From JASDSY01 sp041441465 (GTDB taxonomy: Bacteria; Muiribacteriota; UBA9980): a stretch of DNA of 64,000 bases. A program made the translations under genes and the position numbers. Within the stretch, counting starts at the first letter, position 1. Every line of letters begins with the position of its first letter. Positions 1 through 7,793 of the stretch are shown in pieces. The notes under the pieces were generated by a model, which was not told where the DNA came from, did no database searches, and saw nothing but the letters and a program-made list of their open reading frames with translations. The stretch spans positions 62,001-126,000 of the forward strand of contig JASDSY010000029.1 of the NCBI GenBank assembly GCA_041441465.1, read 5' to 3'.

Positions 1-192
1 AATTTAAGAAAATTAAGATTTGTCAGCGGTGAAATGACGCAGGAAGAGCTTGCCACTGCACTCGATGTTTCAAGGCAGACTATTCACTCCATAGAAAGCG
101 GCAAATTCAATCCTTCTGTAAAGTTAGCTCTGGCAATGGCAAAACTTTTTAAGGTAAGTGTCGAAGAAATTTTTTATTTTGAGGAGGAATAA
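1..192 (+). CDS. XRE-family transcriptional regulator, 5' truncated by the window edge
   Basis: The reading frame is open from the first base and gives the last 63 residues of a small helix-turn-helix protein. The recognition region reads 'MTQEELATALDVSRQTIHSIESGKF', split here as MTQEELATALDV then SRQTIHSIESGKF, which is the classic Cro/CI (HTH_3) pattern of compact regulators of about 65-70 residues. Only a few N-terminal residues are missing. The stop lies 2 bases before the next gene, and the GAGGAGGAA that encodes the last residues is also the ribosome binding site of that gene, so the two are translationally coupled. Such one-domain regulators commonly control the membrane protein encoded beside them; that role is inferred. 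Confidence 0.85.
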   Translation, partial: NLRKLRFVSGEMTQEELATALDVSRQTIHSIESGKFNPSVKLALAMAKLFKVSVEEIFYFEEE

Positions 193-194
193 TT

Positions 195-527
195 ATGATT
201 AAACAATTCTGGTATGAACTTATTGTAGGAACAATCACTCTTGGCGCGGTTTTAAAATTTGGTTCGGCAGGGGCTTCGGCATTTGCGTTAATGGCTTTTT
301 TACCGCTTATTTTAAGGCAATCGAAAGCCGATGAAAGGGAGTACTATTTATTTTATAAGACAGGAAATTATACAATGGGACTTTTTATATTGGCGCTTGT
401 ACTTATAAATCAGATTCAGTTTTATACCGATTCTTCATTAATCGAGAAAAACTGGCTTCACTTTAGTATCGTATCTTTTTTAATGATACATGGCCTTACG
501 GGAATAGTGATATTTAATAAGAATTAA
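195..527 (+). CDS. Small membrane protein paired with XRE regulator
   Basis: A 110-residue hydrophobic protein with about four predicted membrane segments (roughly residues 8-22, 25-40, 55-72 and 88-105). A short charged loop between the second and third segments (SKADEREYYLFYKTGNY) is the only clearly hydrophilic part. It starts 2 bases after the regulator stop and uses a strong ribosome binding site (GAGGAGG) inside the regulator's last codons. I recognise the common arrangement of a one-domain HTH protein followed by a small DUF2178-like membrane protein, but not this family by name, and no enzymatic motif is visible. The function is unknown; auto-regulation of the pair is inferred from coupling. 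Confidence 0.75.
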   Translation: MIKQFWYELIVGTITLGAVLKFGSAGASAFALMAFLPLILRQSKADEREYYLFYKTGNYTMGLFILALVLINQIQFYTDSSLIEKNWLHFSIVSFLMIHGLTGIVIFNKN

Positions 528-605
528 TTTCTTTTTATATTTGTCTGAAATATCTTCGAAATTTCCAGATTTTTAACATTTAATTTTTGATACAGGGAGA
601 AGGCT

Positions 606-1016
606 ATGCATTTATTATCTAATCCGGCTGAATGGGAAACACTTTCAGAATTTGTTGATGCTTCGGGAAAAATTACGGATGCTCACGGCGAATCGGTCAT
701 AAAATTTGAAGAAAATAAAATTATAAATGAAAGCTGGGTTGATTTTGGCGGAAACTGTTTAAAAAATCACTATTTGATAGAAAAATTAAGTGAGCGTTCT
801 TATAAATACGCGTCTTCGAATCCGGCATTAGGTATTCAGCAAGGTGTTTTTAATATTGACCGGAATATTATATTTTCGAAGTTTTTTATTATCGGTTCTG
901 AATTAAACGGTTTTGAGATAATAACCAGAACCGGCGATAAATGCCTGGTAAACGGAGCTTTATATAAAGGCAGCGACCTTATAAATACATGGAATGCCGT
1001 TATGAAAAAAAAGTAA
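606..1016 (+). CDS. Hypothetical protein, 136 residues, soluble
   Basis: I do not recognise this protein. It has no signal peptide or membrane segment and no obvious nucleotide-binding or metal motif. Alternating hydrophobic residues and many short beta-prone stretches suggest a small beta-rich fold, possibly calycin-like; that is a guess. The start is well supported by GGGAGAAGG placed 3-4 bases before the ATG. It sits 79 bases after the small membrane protein and 39 bases before the TfoX-like gene, so the three may be co-transcribed. The stop codon lies inside a perfect 10-base palindrome, GTAACGTTAC, at 1013-1022. Confidence 0.7.
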   Translation: MHLLSNPAEWETLSEFVDASGKITDAHGESVIKFEENKIINESWVDFGGNCLKNHYLIEKLSERSYKYASSNPALGIQQGVFNIDRNIIFSKFFIIGSELNGFEIITRTGDKCLVNGALYKGSDLINTWNAVMKKK

Positions 1017-1055
1017 CGTTACCTGAAAATATAAAAAAAAGTTGAAGGAGCAGAT

Positions 1056-1484
1056 ATGTCATCAGATAAAAGTTTTGTCGATTTTATAACGGACCAGATT
1101 AGTAATGCGGGAACTATATCTTCTAAAAAAATGTTCGGTGAATACGCTCTTTATTGTGAAGGTAAAGTCGTGGCGCTTATTTGTGATAATCAGCTGTTCG
1201 TAAAACCTACATCCGGAGGAAAAGAGTTTATAGGCGATGTCGTGGAAGCGCCGCCCTATCCCGGCGCTAAAATGAGTTTTTTAATCGAGGATAAATTCGA
1301 AGACCGCGAATGGCTCAGCGAATTGATTAGAATTACTTTCAGGGAATTGCCTGAGCCAAAGCCTAAAACCAAAACTAAAATTAATTCCGGAACCAAACGT
1401 AAAACTAAAGGTAATTGCATTGATAATTCCGATTCTGAAGCATTATCAAAGGCTGAAATAAAAAAAACGAAAAAGATTAAATAA
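1056..1484 (+). CDS. TfoX/Sxy N-terminal domain protein with basic tail
   Basis: Residues 1-95 match the TfoX N-terminal domain: an early SKKMFGEYALYCEGKVVALI block, then the LFVKPT segment, and PPYPGAKMSFLI in the middle. Full-length TfoX/Sxy proteins are competence regulators of gamma-proteobacteria, but stand-alone N-terminal domains like this one are widespread and their role is not settled. The last ~45 residues are a low-complexity Lys/Thr-rich tail (repeated PKTKTK-like units, ending KKTKKIK), which could bind nucleic acid or another polyanion. An AAGGAG ribosome binding site sits 8 bases before the ATG. Family assignment is firm; function is not. Confidence 0.85.
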   Translation: MSSDKSFVDFITDQISNAGTISSKKMFGEYALYCEGKVVALICDNQLFVKPTSGGKEFIGDVVEAPPYPGAKMSFLIEDKFEDREWLSELIRITFRELPEPKPKTKTKINSGTKRKTKGNCIDNSDSEALSKAEIKKTKKIK

Positions 1485-1659
1485 TATAGTTACAGCTTTT
1501 ATTAAGTCTTCTAAGGCAGCTATTGAATACGTTTTAATTTTTTTCTTGAATTTATAGTTATTTTAAACTTTTATGTCAGTTTTAGGCTGATTTGGGTTAT
1601 GAAAATAATTATTTTAAAACCCTTCTAACGACTGGCGAATATATTTTAGAAAGGAATTT

Positions 1660-2142
1660 ATGAATATTAATATCAGAAAGATTAATGCTAACGAAATTGA
1701 TGAATTTAGAATTCTTATAAAAGAAGTATATGATGAATATGTCGCGTGCGATTATTCGGAAATCGGCAGCCGCACATTTTATGATTTTATCGAAATAAAT
1801 AAAATGCGTGAACGGTATAATAATGGCAATCTGATGATCGGGGCATTTTCTTTAAATGAAATGGCCGGCGCCTGCGAGATCAGGAATGGAAGCCATATCG
1901 CCCTTTTTTTCGTTAAAAAGAGTTATCAAAAAATGGGAATCGGCAGAAAATTATTTGATTATTCATTGAAAATTGCAAGAGAAAAAACGCCTGATATGAA
2001 AATAATGACTGTCAATTCATCGCCTTATGCCCTTGATATTTATAAAAAACTTGGATTTAAAGTTGTTTCGGAGTTACAGGAAAAAGACGGCATAAAATTT
2101 ATTCCGATGGAATATAAGATTATGCCTGGTTTAAATAAATAG
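1660..2142 (+). CDS. GNAT-family N-acetyltransferase
   Basis: A 160-residue stand-alone acetyltransferase. The acetyl-CoA pyrophosphate-binding motif A is clear around residues 88-98 (QKMGIGRKLFDYSL: Q/R-x-x-G-x-G/A pattern), preceded by the strand IALFFVKKSYQ and followed by the YALDIYKKLGFK motif B typical of GNAT proteins. Such enzymes transfer acetyl from acetyl-CoA to an amine; the substrate cannot be read from the sequence. It starts with a good AGAAAGGAA ribosome binding site. The 175 bases upstream hold an imperfect inverted repeat (1594-1623) without a T run and no other feature I can support, so this gene is probably its own unit. Confidence 0.88.
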   Translation: MNINIRKINANEIDEFRILIKEVYDEYVACDYSEIGSRTFYDFIEINKMRERYNNGNLMIGAFSLNEMAGACEIRNGSHIALFFVKKSYQKMGIGRKLFDYSLKIAREKTPDMKIMTVNSSPYALDIYKKLGFKVVSELQEKDGIKFIPMEYKIMPGLNK

Positions 2143-2240
2143 TGAATTATTGCAAATACTGAAATTATTAAATTTATTTAAAAATTAATAAATCGATTTT
2201 ATTATTATATTTCCTTAAAATGTTAATTATGGAGTAAATT

Positions 2241-3254
2241 ATGAGAAAAATTATATCGCTGTTCATTAGTTCGTTATTATTTTTGGCAGCTTGTATTAAT
2301 CTGGCCGCAGCCGCTGATAATATATCCGGTATAAATAAAATTTATGATCCGCTCATTGTTTCCGAAAAATTTGTTCCGGAAATAATAGATGTCAATGTGA
2401 TAGATGCCGGCAGGAACCGTGAAATTCCGATTAAAATATATTTACCTGAAGTTAAGGAAAAAGCGCCTGTCGTTATTTTCAGCCACGGCCTTGGCGGTTC
2501 AAAGGACGGTAATGTTTATCTCGGTAAACATTGGTCGGCGCGCGGATATGCCGCTGTTTTTATTCAGCACCCCGGAAGCGATACGTCAGTATGGAAAGAT
2601 TCGCCGCGTTTTAAAAGATACGGCGCCTTAAAAAATGCGGCCAGTCTTGAAAATTTTATGCTTCGCGTTAAAGACGTTCCGGCTGTTTTAGATAAGCTTG
2701 TATTCTGGAACACTTCAAAACAAAGCAAACTATATAACCGTCTTGATATGGCTAAAGTTGGCATGTCCGGCCATTCATTCGGCGCTGTAACTACCCAGGC
2801 GGTAAGCGGCGAGAAGTTTATAACGGGGCAGGATTATACGGATAATCGTATAAAAGCGGCTTTGGCTTTCAGCCCGAGCATGCCGAAAATCGGCGATCCA
2901 AAAAAAATATTTGGAAGCGTTAAAATTCCGTGGATGCTGATGACAGGCACTAAAGATACCGGCGTTATCGTAAATGAATTAACGCCTGAATCAAGGCTTG
3001 GAGTTTATCCGGCACTGCCGCCGGGCGGAAAGTATGAACTCGTTCTTTATAACGCCGAACATTCGGCATTTGCCGACAGAAGCCTGCCGGGCGATAAACA
3101 GAAAAGAAATCCGAACCATCACCGCGCTATTCTTGCTTTGAGCACTGCTTTCTGGGACACTTATCTTGCCGGTAATAAAGACGCTTTGAATTGGCTTGAC
3201 GGCGGCGGACCGAAAACTATTCTCGAAAAAGACGATAAATGGCAGCATAAGTAA
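2241..3254 (+). CDS. Exported alpha/beta hydrolase (PAF-acetylhydrolase / dienelactone-hydrolase-like), possible lipoprotein
   Basis: A 337-residue secreted serine hydrolase. The N-terminus is a signal peptide with a plausible lipobox (L15-A16-A17-C18), so it may be lipid-anchored in the periplasm; a type I cleavage after AAA is the alternative. The fold is shown by VVIFSHGLGGS (oxyanion loop), the nucleophile elbow GHSFG with Ser179, Asp239 in TGTKDTG and His274 in AEHSAF, which form a credible catalytic triad in the right order and spacing. It probably cleaves an ester or acyl bond; PAF-acetylhydrolase-like proteins are the closest family I can name. The ribosome binding site is GGAG, 8 bases before ATG. 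No partner gene is evident. Confidence 0.85.
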   Translation: MRKIISLFISSLLFLAACINLAAAADNISGINKIYDPLIVSEKFVPEIIDVNVIDAGRNREIPIKIYLPEVKEKAPVVIFSHGLGGSKDGNVYLGKHWSARGYAAVFIQHPGSDTSVWKDSPRFKRYGALKNAASLENFMLRVKDVPAVLDKLVFWNTSKQSKLYNRLDMAKVGMSGHSFGAVTTQAVSGEKFITGQDYTDNRIKAALAFSPSMPKIGDPKKIFGSVKIPWMLMTGTKDTGVIVNELTPESRLGVYPALPPGGKYELVLYNAEHSAFADRSLPGDKQKRNPNHHRAILALSTAFWDTYLAGNKDALNWLDGGGPKTILEKDDKWQHK

Positions 3255-3535
3255 ATTTTTACGATTTTTATAATCTCTGCATGCGCGATAAGTTAATTTG
3301 GATTTTATTAATCTAATTATCCATTAAAAATTTGAGCTTTGATTATGCCTTTTTTTATTTGATATATATATTAAAATTTTAAAAACTCAATTTGATTAAT
3401 TATTCTAATTGCGCCGAGAAACAATATTAATTTTTTTATATATTTAATTCGCAGATGCCTAATTATACTTCAAAATAGATATTTTGGGGACGTTTCAGCC
3501 GGGCGGTTTCGATAAAATAAAGTATTTTAACTTAC

Positions 3536-3582
3536 AAAAAAAGCATTTTCCGATGTAATTATACATTAGAAAATGCTTTTTT
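3536..3582. terminator. Bidirectional hairpin terminator
   Basis: Arms AAAAGCATTTTC and GAAAATGCTTTT pair perfectly around an 18-base loop, with T runs on both strands, so it can end transcription from either side. It lies just past the stop of the minus-strand membrane operon (3653) and 280 bases past the hydrolase stop. The rest of 3255-3652 is AT-rich and I see no gene in it. Confidence 0.75.
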
Positions 3583-3652
3583 ATTGAATCCATTGTATTT
3601 ATTGCAGTTTTTATTTTATAAACAGCGCTATAATTATTTTTTATATACTTTA

Positions 3653-4279
3653 TTAATTTATAAAATGCAGCCAATCGCGGAGTAGGAATTCGCATCTATT
3701 GATAAGAAGCTGAATTCTACCCATGATTGTCGTTCCGAACTGCGCGCCGAATGTTATCATAAGGTAAATTATGCCTATCTGCGAACCTGTGCCGAAAACC
3801 AATCCTTTATGCTCGGTCGAGAAGAAGAAGTAGATCAAGCTGCACACAACGCCGAGTATTATCAAAAAGTTATTTAACGATACAAGGTTGATTCCTGTAA
3901 TAGGAAGCATGGTAGCATAGATCTGAGGTATTATATCGGTCTGGATCGAGGCCATAGCGCCGGCGCCGGCACCGAAGCCGACTACGTAAGAAATCGGGAT
4001 TCTCGAAAGTACCGATAATGAAGGCACTAACATTGTAAGCATCAAAAGACCCATAAATGTTGGTATTAAAACGCTGTAATCCGGCGTTGCCGAAACAAGC
4101 GGCTGATAAACGTTAGTTTTGATGATGTTGTTATATGTAACAGAAAGCAAATACCCTGCCGATGTGCCTATAAACATATATTCCGCTATTTTATATAGAA
4201 AATTATCTTTATATAGAAAGCTGAATATGCCCAGCGTTAGTATTGCGGCTATATTTATTCCAATAAATTCGGGTGTCAT
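3653..4279 (-). CDS. Hypothetical polytopic membrane protein (fourth gene of the membrane operon)
   Basis: A 208-residue protein made almost entirely of hydrophobic segments (about six predicted membrane spans), ending in a short charged tail (RCEFLLRDWLHFIN). A glycine/alanine-rich motif between spans (YVVGFGAGAGAMASIQ) is the most distinctive feature. I do not recognise the family. It is the last gene of a four-gene minus-strand operon (7451 to 3653), 36 bases after the preceding gene, and is followed by a strong bidirectional terminator. Its constant company with two other multi-span proteins and a DUF6754-like protein suggests it is one subunit of a membrane complex; that is inference only. 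Confidence 0.72.
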   Translation of the reverse strand: MTPEFIGINIAAILTLGIFSFLYKDNFLYKIAEYMFIGTSAGYLLSVTYNNIIKTNVYQPLVSATPDYSVLIPTFMGLLMLTMLVPSLSVLSRIPISYVVGFGAGAGAMASIQTDIIPQIYATMLPITGINLVSLNNFLIILGVVCSLIYFFFSTEHKGLVFGTGSQIGIIYLMITFGAQFGTTIMGRIQLLINRCEFLLRDWLHFIN

Positions 4280-4315
4280 TTTTATTTCCTCCTTAATTTG
4301 TTAAACAATAATCGA

Positions 4316-5191
4316 CTAATTGTTTCTCTTTTCATAAAAATAAGTGATGTTAGCGAGTATTATAAAACCTATTATAATCAAGTGAATAACTGACTGCGCG
4401 TCAGATATTTTTTGAATTTTAGGATTAAGAAGGTTTTTAAGTTGACCGGAAACCGGATCTTTATACTCAATGCCTTTTAATAACTCAGCGGCAGTTTTGA
4501 AGCCGTCAAGAAGCGCAGAAATTTGGCCGGACTGCATATACTGATAAAACTGAGGCGCAGAAACCGATGTGCATCCGCCGGCGATTGTCAGGCCGTATTG
4601 CTGGCGCGCAAACGGGAGCCAGATGTCGAGCAGGCCGTTATTTCCGCCAGTTAATGAAAATGCCATCTTAATATCTTTTAAGCTGTTAACATTTTCCATT
4701 ATCGGGAATGTATTTATCGGTACGCCGCTCTTATCTGAAGTGAATATTTCTTTTATGGCTTTGCTCATGTTGATTATTACAGTATAACCGCCTGCTTTAT
4801 AACCGATATTGATATAGTTTTTACCGTATTCAAGCTTCTGGCCTGGATTATTTTTTTCAAATAACTCAACGACTTTTTTTACGGTAGAATCGGCAAGGCC
4901 AGGACCCTGATCCCAGAATCCCATCATTATGACTTTAGCCTTTCTCTGAAAAAGTCTGTAAAGAATACCTTCAGCCATCGGTTCAAGCTCGGGTGCTGCC
5001 GAGGCTGCATAATCGAAAGATATAATAACTGCTTCGCCTTCATTGACCGTATCTATAAGGTTGATACATGTTTTGGCGTTTTTTGAAGTTATTATTGAAA
5101 GATTTAACGGAAATTTCAATGTTATGATAACGGCAAGCGCTATAAATAAAAATATGATTCGTCTGTCGAGATTTTTTAAAATTGTAAACAT
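4316..5191 (-). CDS. Hypothetical bitopic membrane protein with extracytoplasmic alpha/beta domain
   Basis: A 291-residue protein with one membrane span near each end (about 12-30 and 268-286) and a ~235-residue soluble domain between them. The soluble part begins VIISFDYAASAAPELEPM and contains KVIMMGFWDQGP and a long Gly/Thr-rich segment (LTGGNNGLLDIWLPFARQQ), consistent with an alpha/beta, Rossmann-like fold. No catalytic motif is certain. The topology places the domain on one side of the membrane, probably outside if the N-terminal span acts as an uncleaved signal. It follows the 296-residue membrane gene by only 3 bases, so the two are certainly co-transcribed and probably translationally coupled. 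Function unknown. Confidence 0.75.
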   Translation of the reverse strand: MFTILKNLDRRIIFLFIALAVIITLKFPLNLSIITSKNAKTCINLIDTVNEGEAVIISFDYAASAAPELEPMAEGILYRLFQRKAKVIMMGFWDQGPGLADSTVKKVVELFEKNNPGQKLEYGKNYINIGYKAGGYTVIINMSKAIKEIFTSDKSGVPINTFPIMENVNSLKDIKMAFSLTGGNNGLLDIWLPFARQQYGLTIAGGCTSVSAPQFYQYMQSGQISALLDGFKTAAELLKGIEYKDPVSGQLKNLLNPKIQKISDAQSVIHLIIIGFIILANITYFYEKRNN

Positions 5192-5194
5192 TAA

Positions 5195-6085
5195 TTACTC
5201 ACCACCCAAATATCTTGTTTCGAGGCCAAGAATAATTTTTAAGCACGCCGCCGTAGCGCCGACTGCTGCGCCAAGAGTGATTGCACGCGAACCGGCCATG
5301 TTTATAGTGCAGAGTATCCATTCCGATATTGAGCCAAATCCGCCCCAGATTGCGCTTCCGATTGGAACGCGTCCGAGCATTACGATAAATGCCGTGACAA
5401 GCAATATCGTGGCTTCAAATGATTTCGCGCGAAATGCCCTGAATGCGGCTGACGCTACGAAAAACGCGAGAAGCGACATCATTGTCGATTGCATTGGCTT
5501 TATCATGTAGTCATAAATGTAATTACATTTATTTTTGAAAAATTTCATGGATATCGGCGGAATTAAAGCCGTAACCGATTTTAATTCATTTACGGTATCG
5601 ATTGTAATTGATTTTTCATTGTACTTTTCGAGGAATGCCCTGGCAGGTACTAAAATGTTATTATCGCTGATTGAATTAATGCGGTTTTTTAATTCATTAA
5701 CGGTGCCGGTTATTAATTTGTCGTTGCTTTTTAAAAATTCTTCATTTATAGCGGCAGTCGCAATTACAGCATTAAAATCGTCGATTATTAAATTTTCCTT
5801 GTAAACGCCGCCGAGTATTCCGAACGTGGCCGTCATTACAAGGCACACGAGAAGGATTGCGCTGTAAGCTTTATCCGGATGATTTCTTGTTACTTTCATG
5901 AAATTCACTCTGAAAAGGTTGCCTACGCCAAGCAGCATCGCGAACGCCGCTATGATGCTGTTCCATTTTGCGAATTTTTCATAATATATGTATACTGTCG
6001 TGCCTTCCTGGGCATAAAAACCGACTGCGGCCAATATGCCGAATATGAAGCACATTATAAGCGGAAGGGTTTTTCTTAAAAACAT
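5195..6085 (-). CDS. Hypothetical polytopic membrane protein (second gene of the membrane operon)
   Basis: A 296-residue protein with about six hydrophobic segments: three in the first 95 residues, a hydrophilic helical stretch in the middle (roughly 100-185, containing NELKNRINSISDNNIL and two repeats of 'TVNELK'), and three more at 190-285. The final segment carries a Gly/Ala-rich AITLGAAVGATAACLKIILG helix. I do not recognise the family. Spacing is 22 bases after the upstream gene and 3 bases before the downstream gene, a compact operon layout. A shared complex with its neighbours is the simplest reading, but nothing in the sequence names a substrate. Confidence 0.74.
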   Translation of the reverse strand: MFLRKTLPLIMCFIFGILAAVGFYAQEGTTVYIYYEKFAKWNSIIAAFAMLLGVGNLFRVNFMKVTRNHPDKAYSAILLVCLVMTATFGILGGVYKENLIIDDFNAVIATAAINEEFLKSNDKLITGTVNELKNRINSISDNNILVPARAFLEKYNEKSITIDTVNELKSVTALIPPISMKFFKNKCNYIYDYMIKPMQSTMMSLLAFFVASAAFRAFRAKSFEATILLVTAFIVMLGRVPIGSAIWGGFGSISEWILCTINMAGSRAITLGAAVGATAACLKIILGLETRYLGGE

Positions 6086-6107
6086 AATTTATACTTACCT
6101 CCAAAAA

Positions 6108-7451
6108 TTACTTAGAAATGAACAATTGTTTGAAGAAACCAATCGAAGACGATAATTGCGGATTTTGCGCTATCATAGTTTCTATGATCACGCCGATTAT
6201 TATCGTTGCCATAATTGCTAATTTGCATATGTCCTGGCCGCGAAGCGTTCCGACATCTTTCGGTTTCCTTGAAAGGTAAGCGCCTGCCGCGAAGAGCTCT
6301 TCGCCTATGAGACAGTAGTCGCAAGCGGCTACGAAGAATGGAATTTGTGAAAATTCAGATGTGCCGGCTATCTGAATTGCGCCTATGCTGTTTCCTGTTT
6401 CGGCATAAATAAGCGATTCTGCCATGAAGTGGCCTAGATAAAAATTGGCAGCCGGTTTTTCACGAAGCATTATACCGTCAACGCCTGATACGAAACCAAA
6501 TTGATCGTCAGTTAAGTATTTGATGTTTTCGGCGTTGTATGAATCCGGCCTGCCGGCTTCAAGATATGATTCCTTTACAACTTCGCGCGCGGTGTTCATA
6601 ACAAGCGAACGGCAGCATGGTACGAGAAGCGATGTTTCATATTCGGCAGTTTTTTTAGCGACATACGAAAGTATCGAAATGGACGCTATTGTTGAAATCG
6701 CGCTCATATCGCTTAAGCCTGTAATGTATAATACCGGTTTGCCCATTTCAGTGCAGCGGCCGATAGCTTCGTCTATAGCATTTAAACCGCCTATTCGCCT
6801 GATAAAGTAATCTTTACCGCTTGCTGCGATGTTAATTGATATCAAGACGATAAGCGCAAGGATAATGAGTGCTACAAGGATTGTGAGCCTTTCATTTCTG
6901 AATTGGAAAAACCCCTGTGCTTCCGCTTCTGATTTTTTTCCATTTTTTTCTGCAATTGATTTTGAATTATTTTCGTTGACTGATGAAACAACTTTTACTT
7001 CTTTTGTGTCATTTGACTGCGGAGCTGCAGCCTGATTGACGGATGTTTCAGCGGTTATAGCGTTTGAAAGATTTTTGATTTCGTTAATTGAATTTTCGAG
7101 AGTTTTTAATTCTTTTTGAACGGCCTGTGTTGTGATTTCTTTTGAAGCCTGTGATAAAACATTAGCCTCGCCTGAATTTAATTGTGAAACTGACTGATTC
7201 AAAACAGCTTCGATTGTCGCCGCGGTTTTAATCTCGCCGCTTGTTTGGCTGATAAGCGCTGCAGCCGAAGTTTCTAAGGCTGAATTGCCGCCATTTGTTA
7301 AGGTTTGATTTGAAACTCCAGGAGTTACTTCGAGAGTTTGTGAATTGGCACTTAAAAATGTGCCGCTAAGCATAATTACCATTAAGGAAACTATGAAAGA
7401 TAAGGCAAACATATTATTTTTTGGGGCCTTATCCCGGAAAAACTTCCACAT
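6108..7451 (-). CDS. DUF6754-like membrane protein with extracytoplasmic low-complexity region
   Basis: First gene of the minus-strand membrane operon, 447 residues. Residues 17-35 look like a signal anchor; 36-185 are a Ser/Ala/Asn/Gln-rich, coiled-coil-prone segment; a membrane span at about 192-212 leads to a ~200-residue domain with the signatures IGRCTEMGKPVLYITG, TAREVVKESYLEAGRPD, LGHFMAESLIYAETGN and a final span near 412-430. From memory this domain resembles DUF6754, a family of unknown function; that name needs checking. Translation starts at an ATG with a very strong GGGGGAGG site (complement of 7459-7466). The three genes behind it encode membrane proteins spaced by 3-36 bases. 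Confidence 0.75.
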   Translation of the reverse strand: MWKFFRDKAPKNNMFALSFIVSLMVIMLSGTFLSANSQTLEVTPGVSNQTLTNGGNSALETSAAALISQTSGEIKTAATIEAVLNQSVSQLNSGEANVLSQASKEITTQAVQKELKTLENSINEIKNLSNAITAETSVNQAAAPQSNDTKEVKVVSSVNENNSKSIAEKNGKKSEAEAQGFFQFRNERLTILVALIILALIVLISINIAASGKDYFIRRIGGLNAIDEAIGRCTEMGKPVLYITGLSDMSAISTIASISILSYVAKKTAEYETSLLVPCCRSLVMNTAREVVKESYLEAGRPDSYNAENIKYLTDDQFGFVSGVDGIMLREKPAANFYLGHFMAESLIYAETGNSIGAIQIAGTSEFSQIPFFVAACDYCLIGEELFAAGAYLSRKPKDVGTLRGQDICKLAIMATIIIGVIIETMIAQNPQLSSSIGFFKQLFISK

Positions 7452-7551
7452 TAAAAAACCTCCCCCTGATTTTTGAAATTAAATAGCGAAAGCCTTTAAT
7501 TTCTTTTTCTTTTTACTTTTTTATCTTATTTTTAGATAAAAAATTTCAGCT

Positions 7552-7582
7552 ATTATATATCATATTTCTTATGATTTGTAAA
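7552..7582 (-). promoter_or_regulatory. Weak candidate promoter for the membrane operon
   Basis: Read on the minus strand, TTTACA (7577-7582) and TATAAT (7552-7557) are 19 bases apart, a long but tolerable spacer; TATATA at 17 bases is the alternative. It is about 100 bases upstream of the 7451 start. The rest of 7452-7793 is an AT-rich divergent intergenic region with no gene. Confidence 0.3.
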
Positions 7583-7793
7583 GCTAAAATTAATATTTGG
7601 CGTATTTTTTAATTTTATTTGAAATTTTTATGGGAACACAACCTGCCATATTTCATTTTTTTTTGCTATATTTATTAAAAGTTCAGGAAAATATTGGATT
7701 TTAAACTGATAGCGTTTGCTAATTGTGATATATTTGGTTGGGATTTGAAAAATATCCGGCCGTAATTTGTCATTTCAAAAAAGCGGTGATGTT

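Noticed and set aside
1013..1022. Palindrome GTAACGTTAC as an operator
   Set aside because: It contains a stop codon at a gene end, there is no promoter next to it and I see no second copy near a promoter.
1594..1623. Inverted repeat GGGTT..AACCC as a terminator of the TfoX-like gene
   Set aside because: Stem is broken, loop is AT-rich and there is no T run after it.
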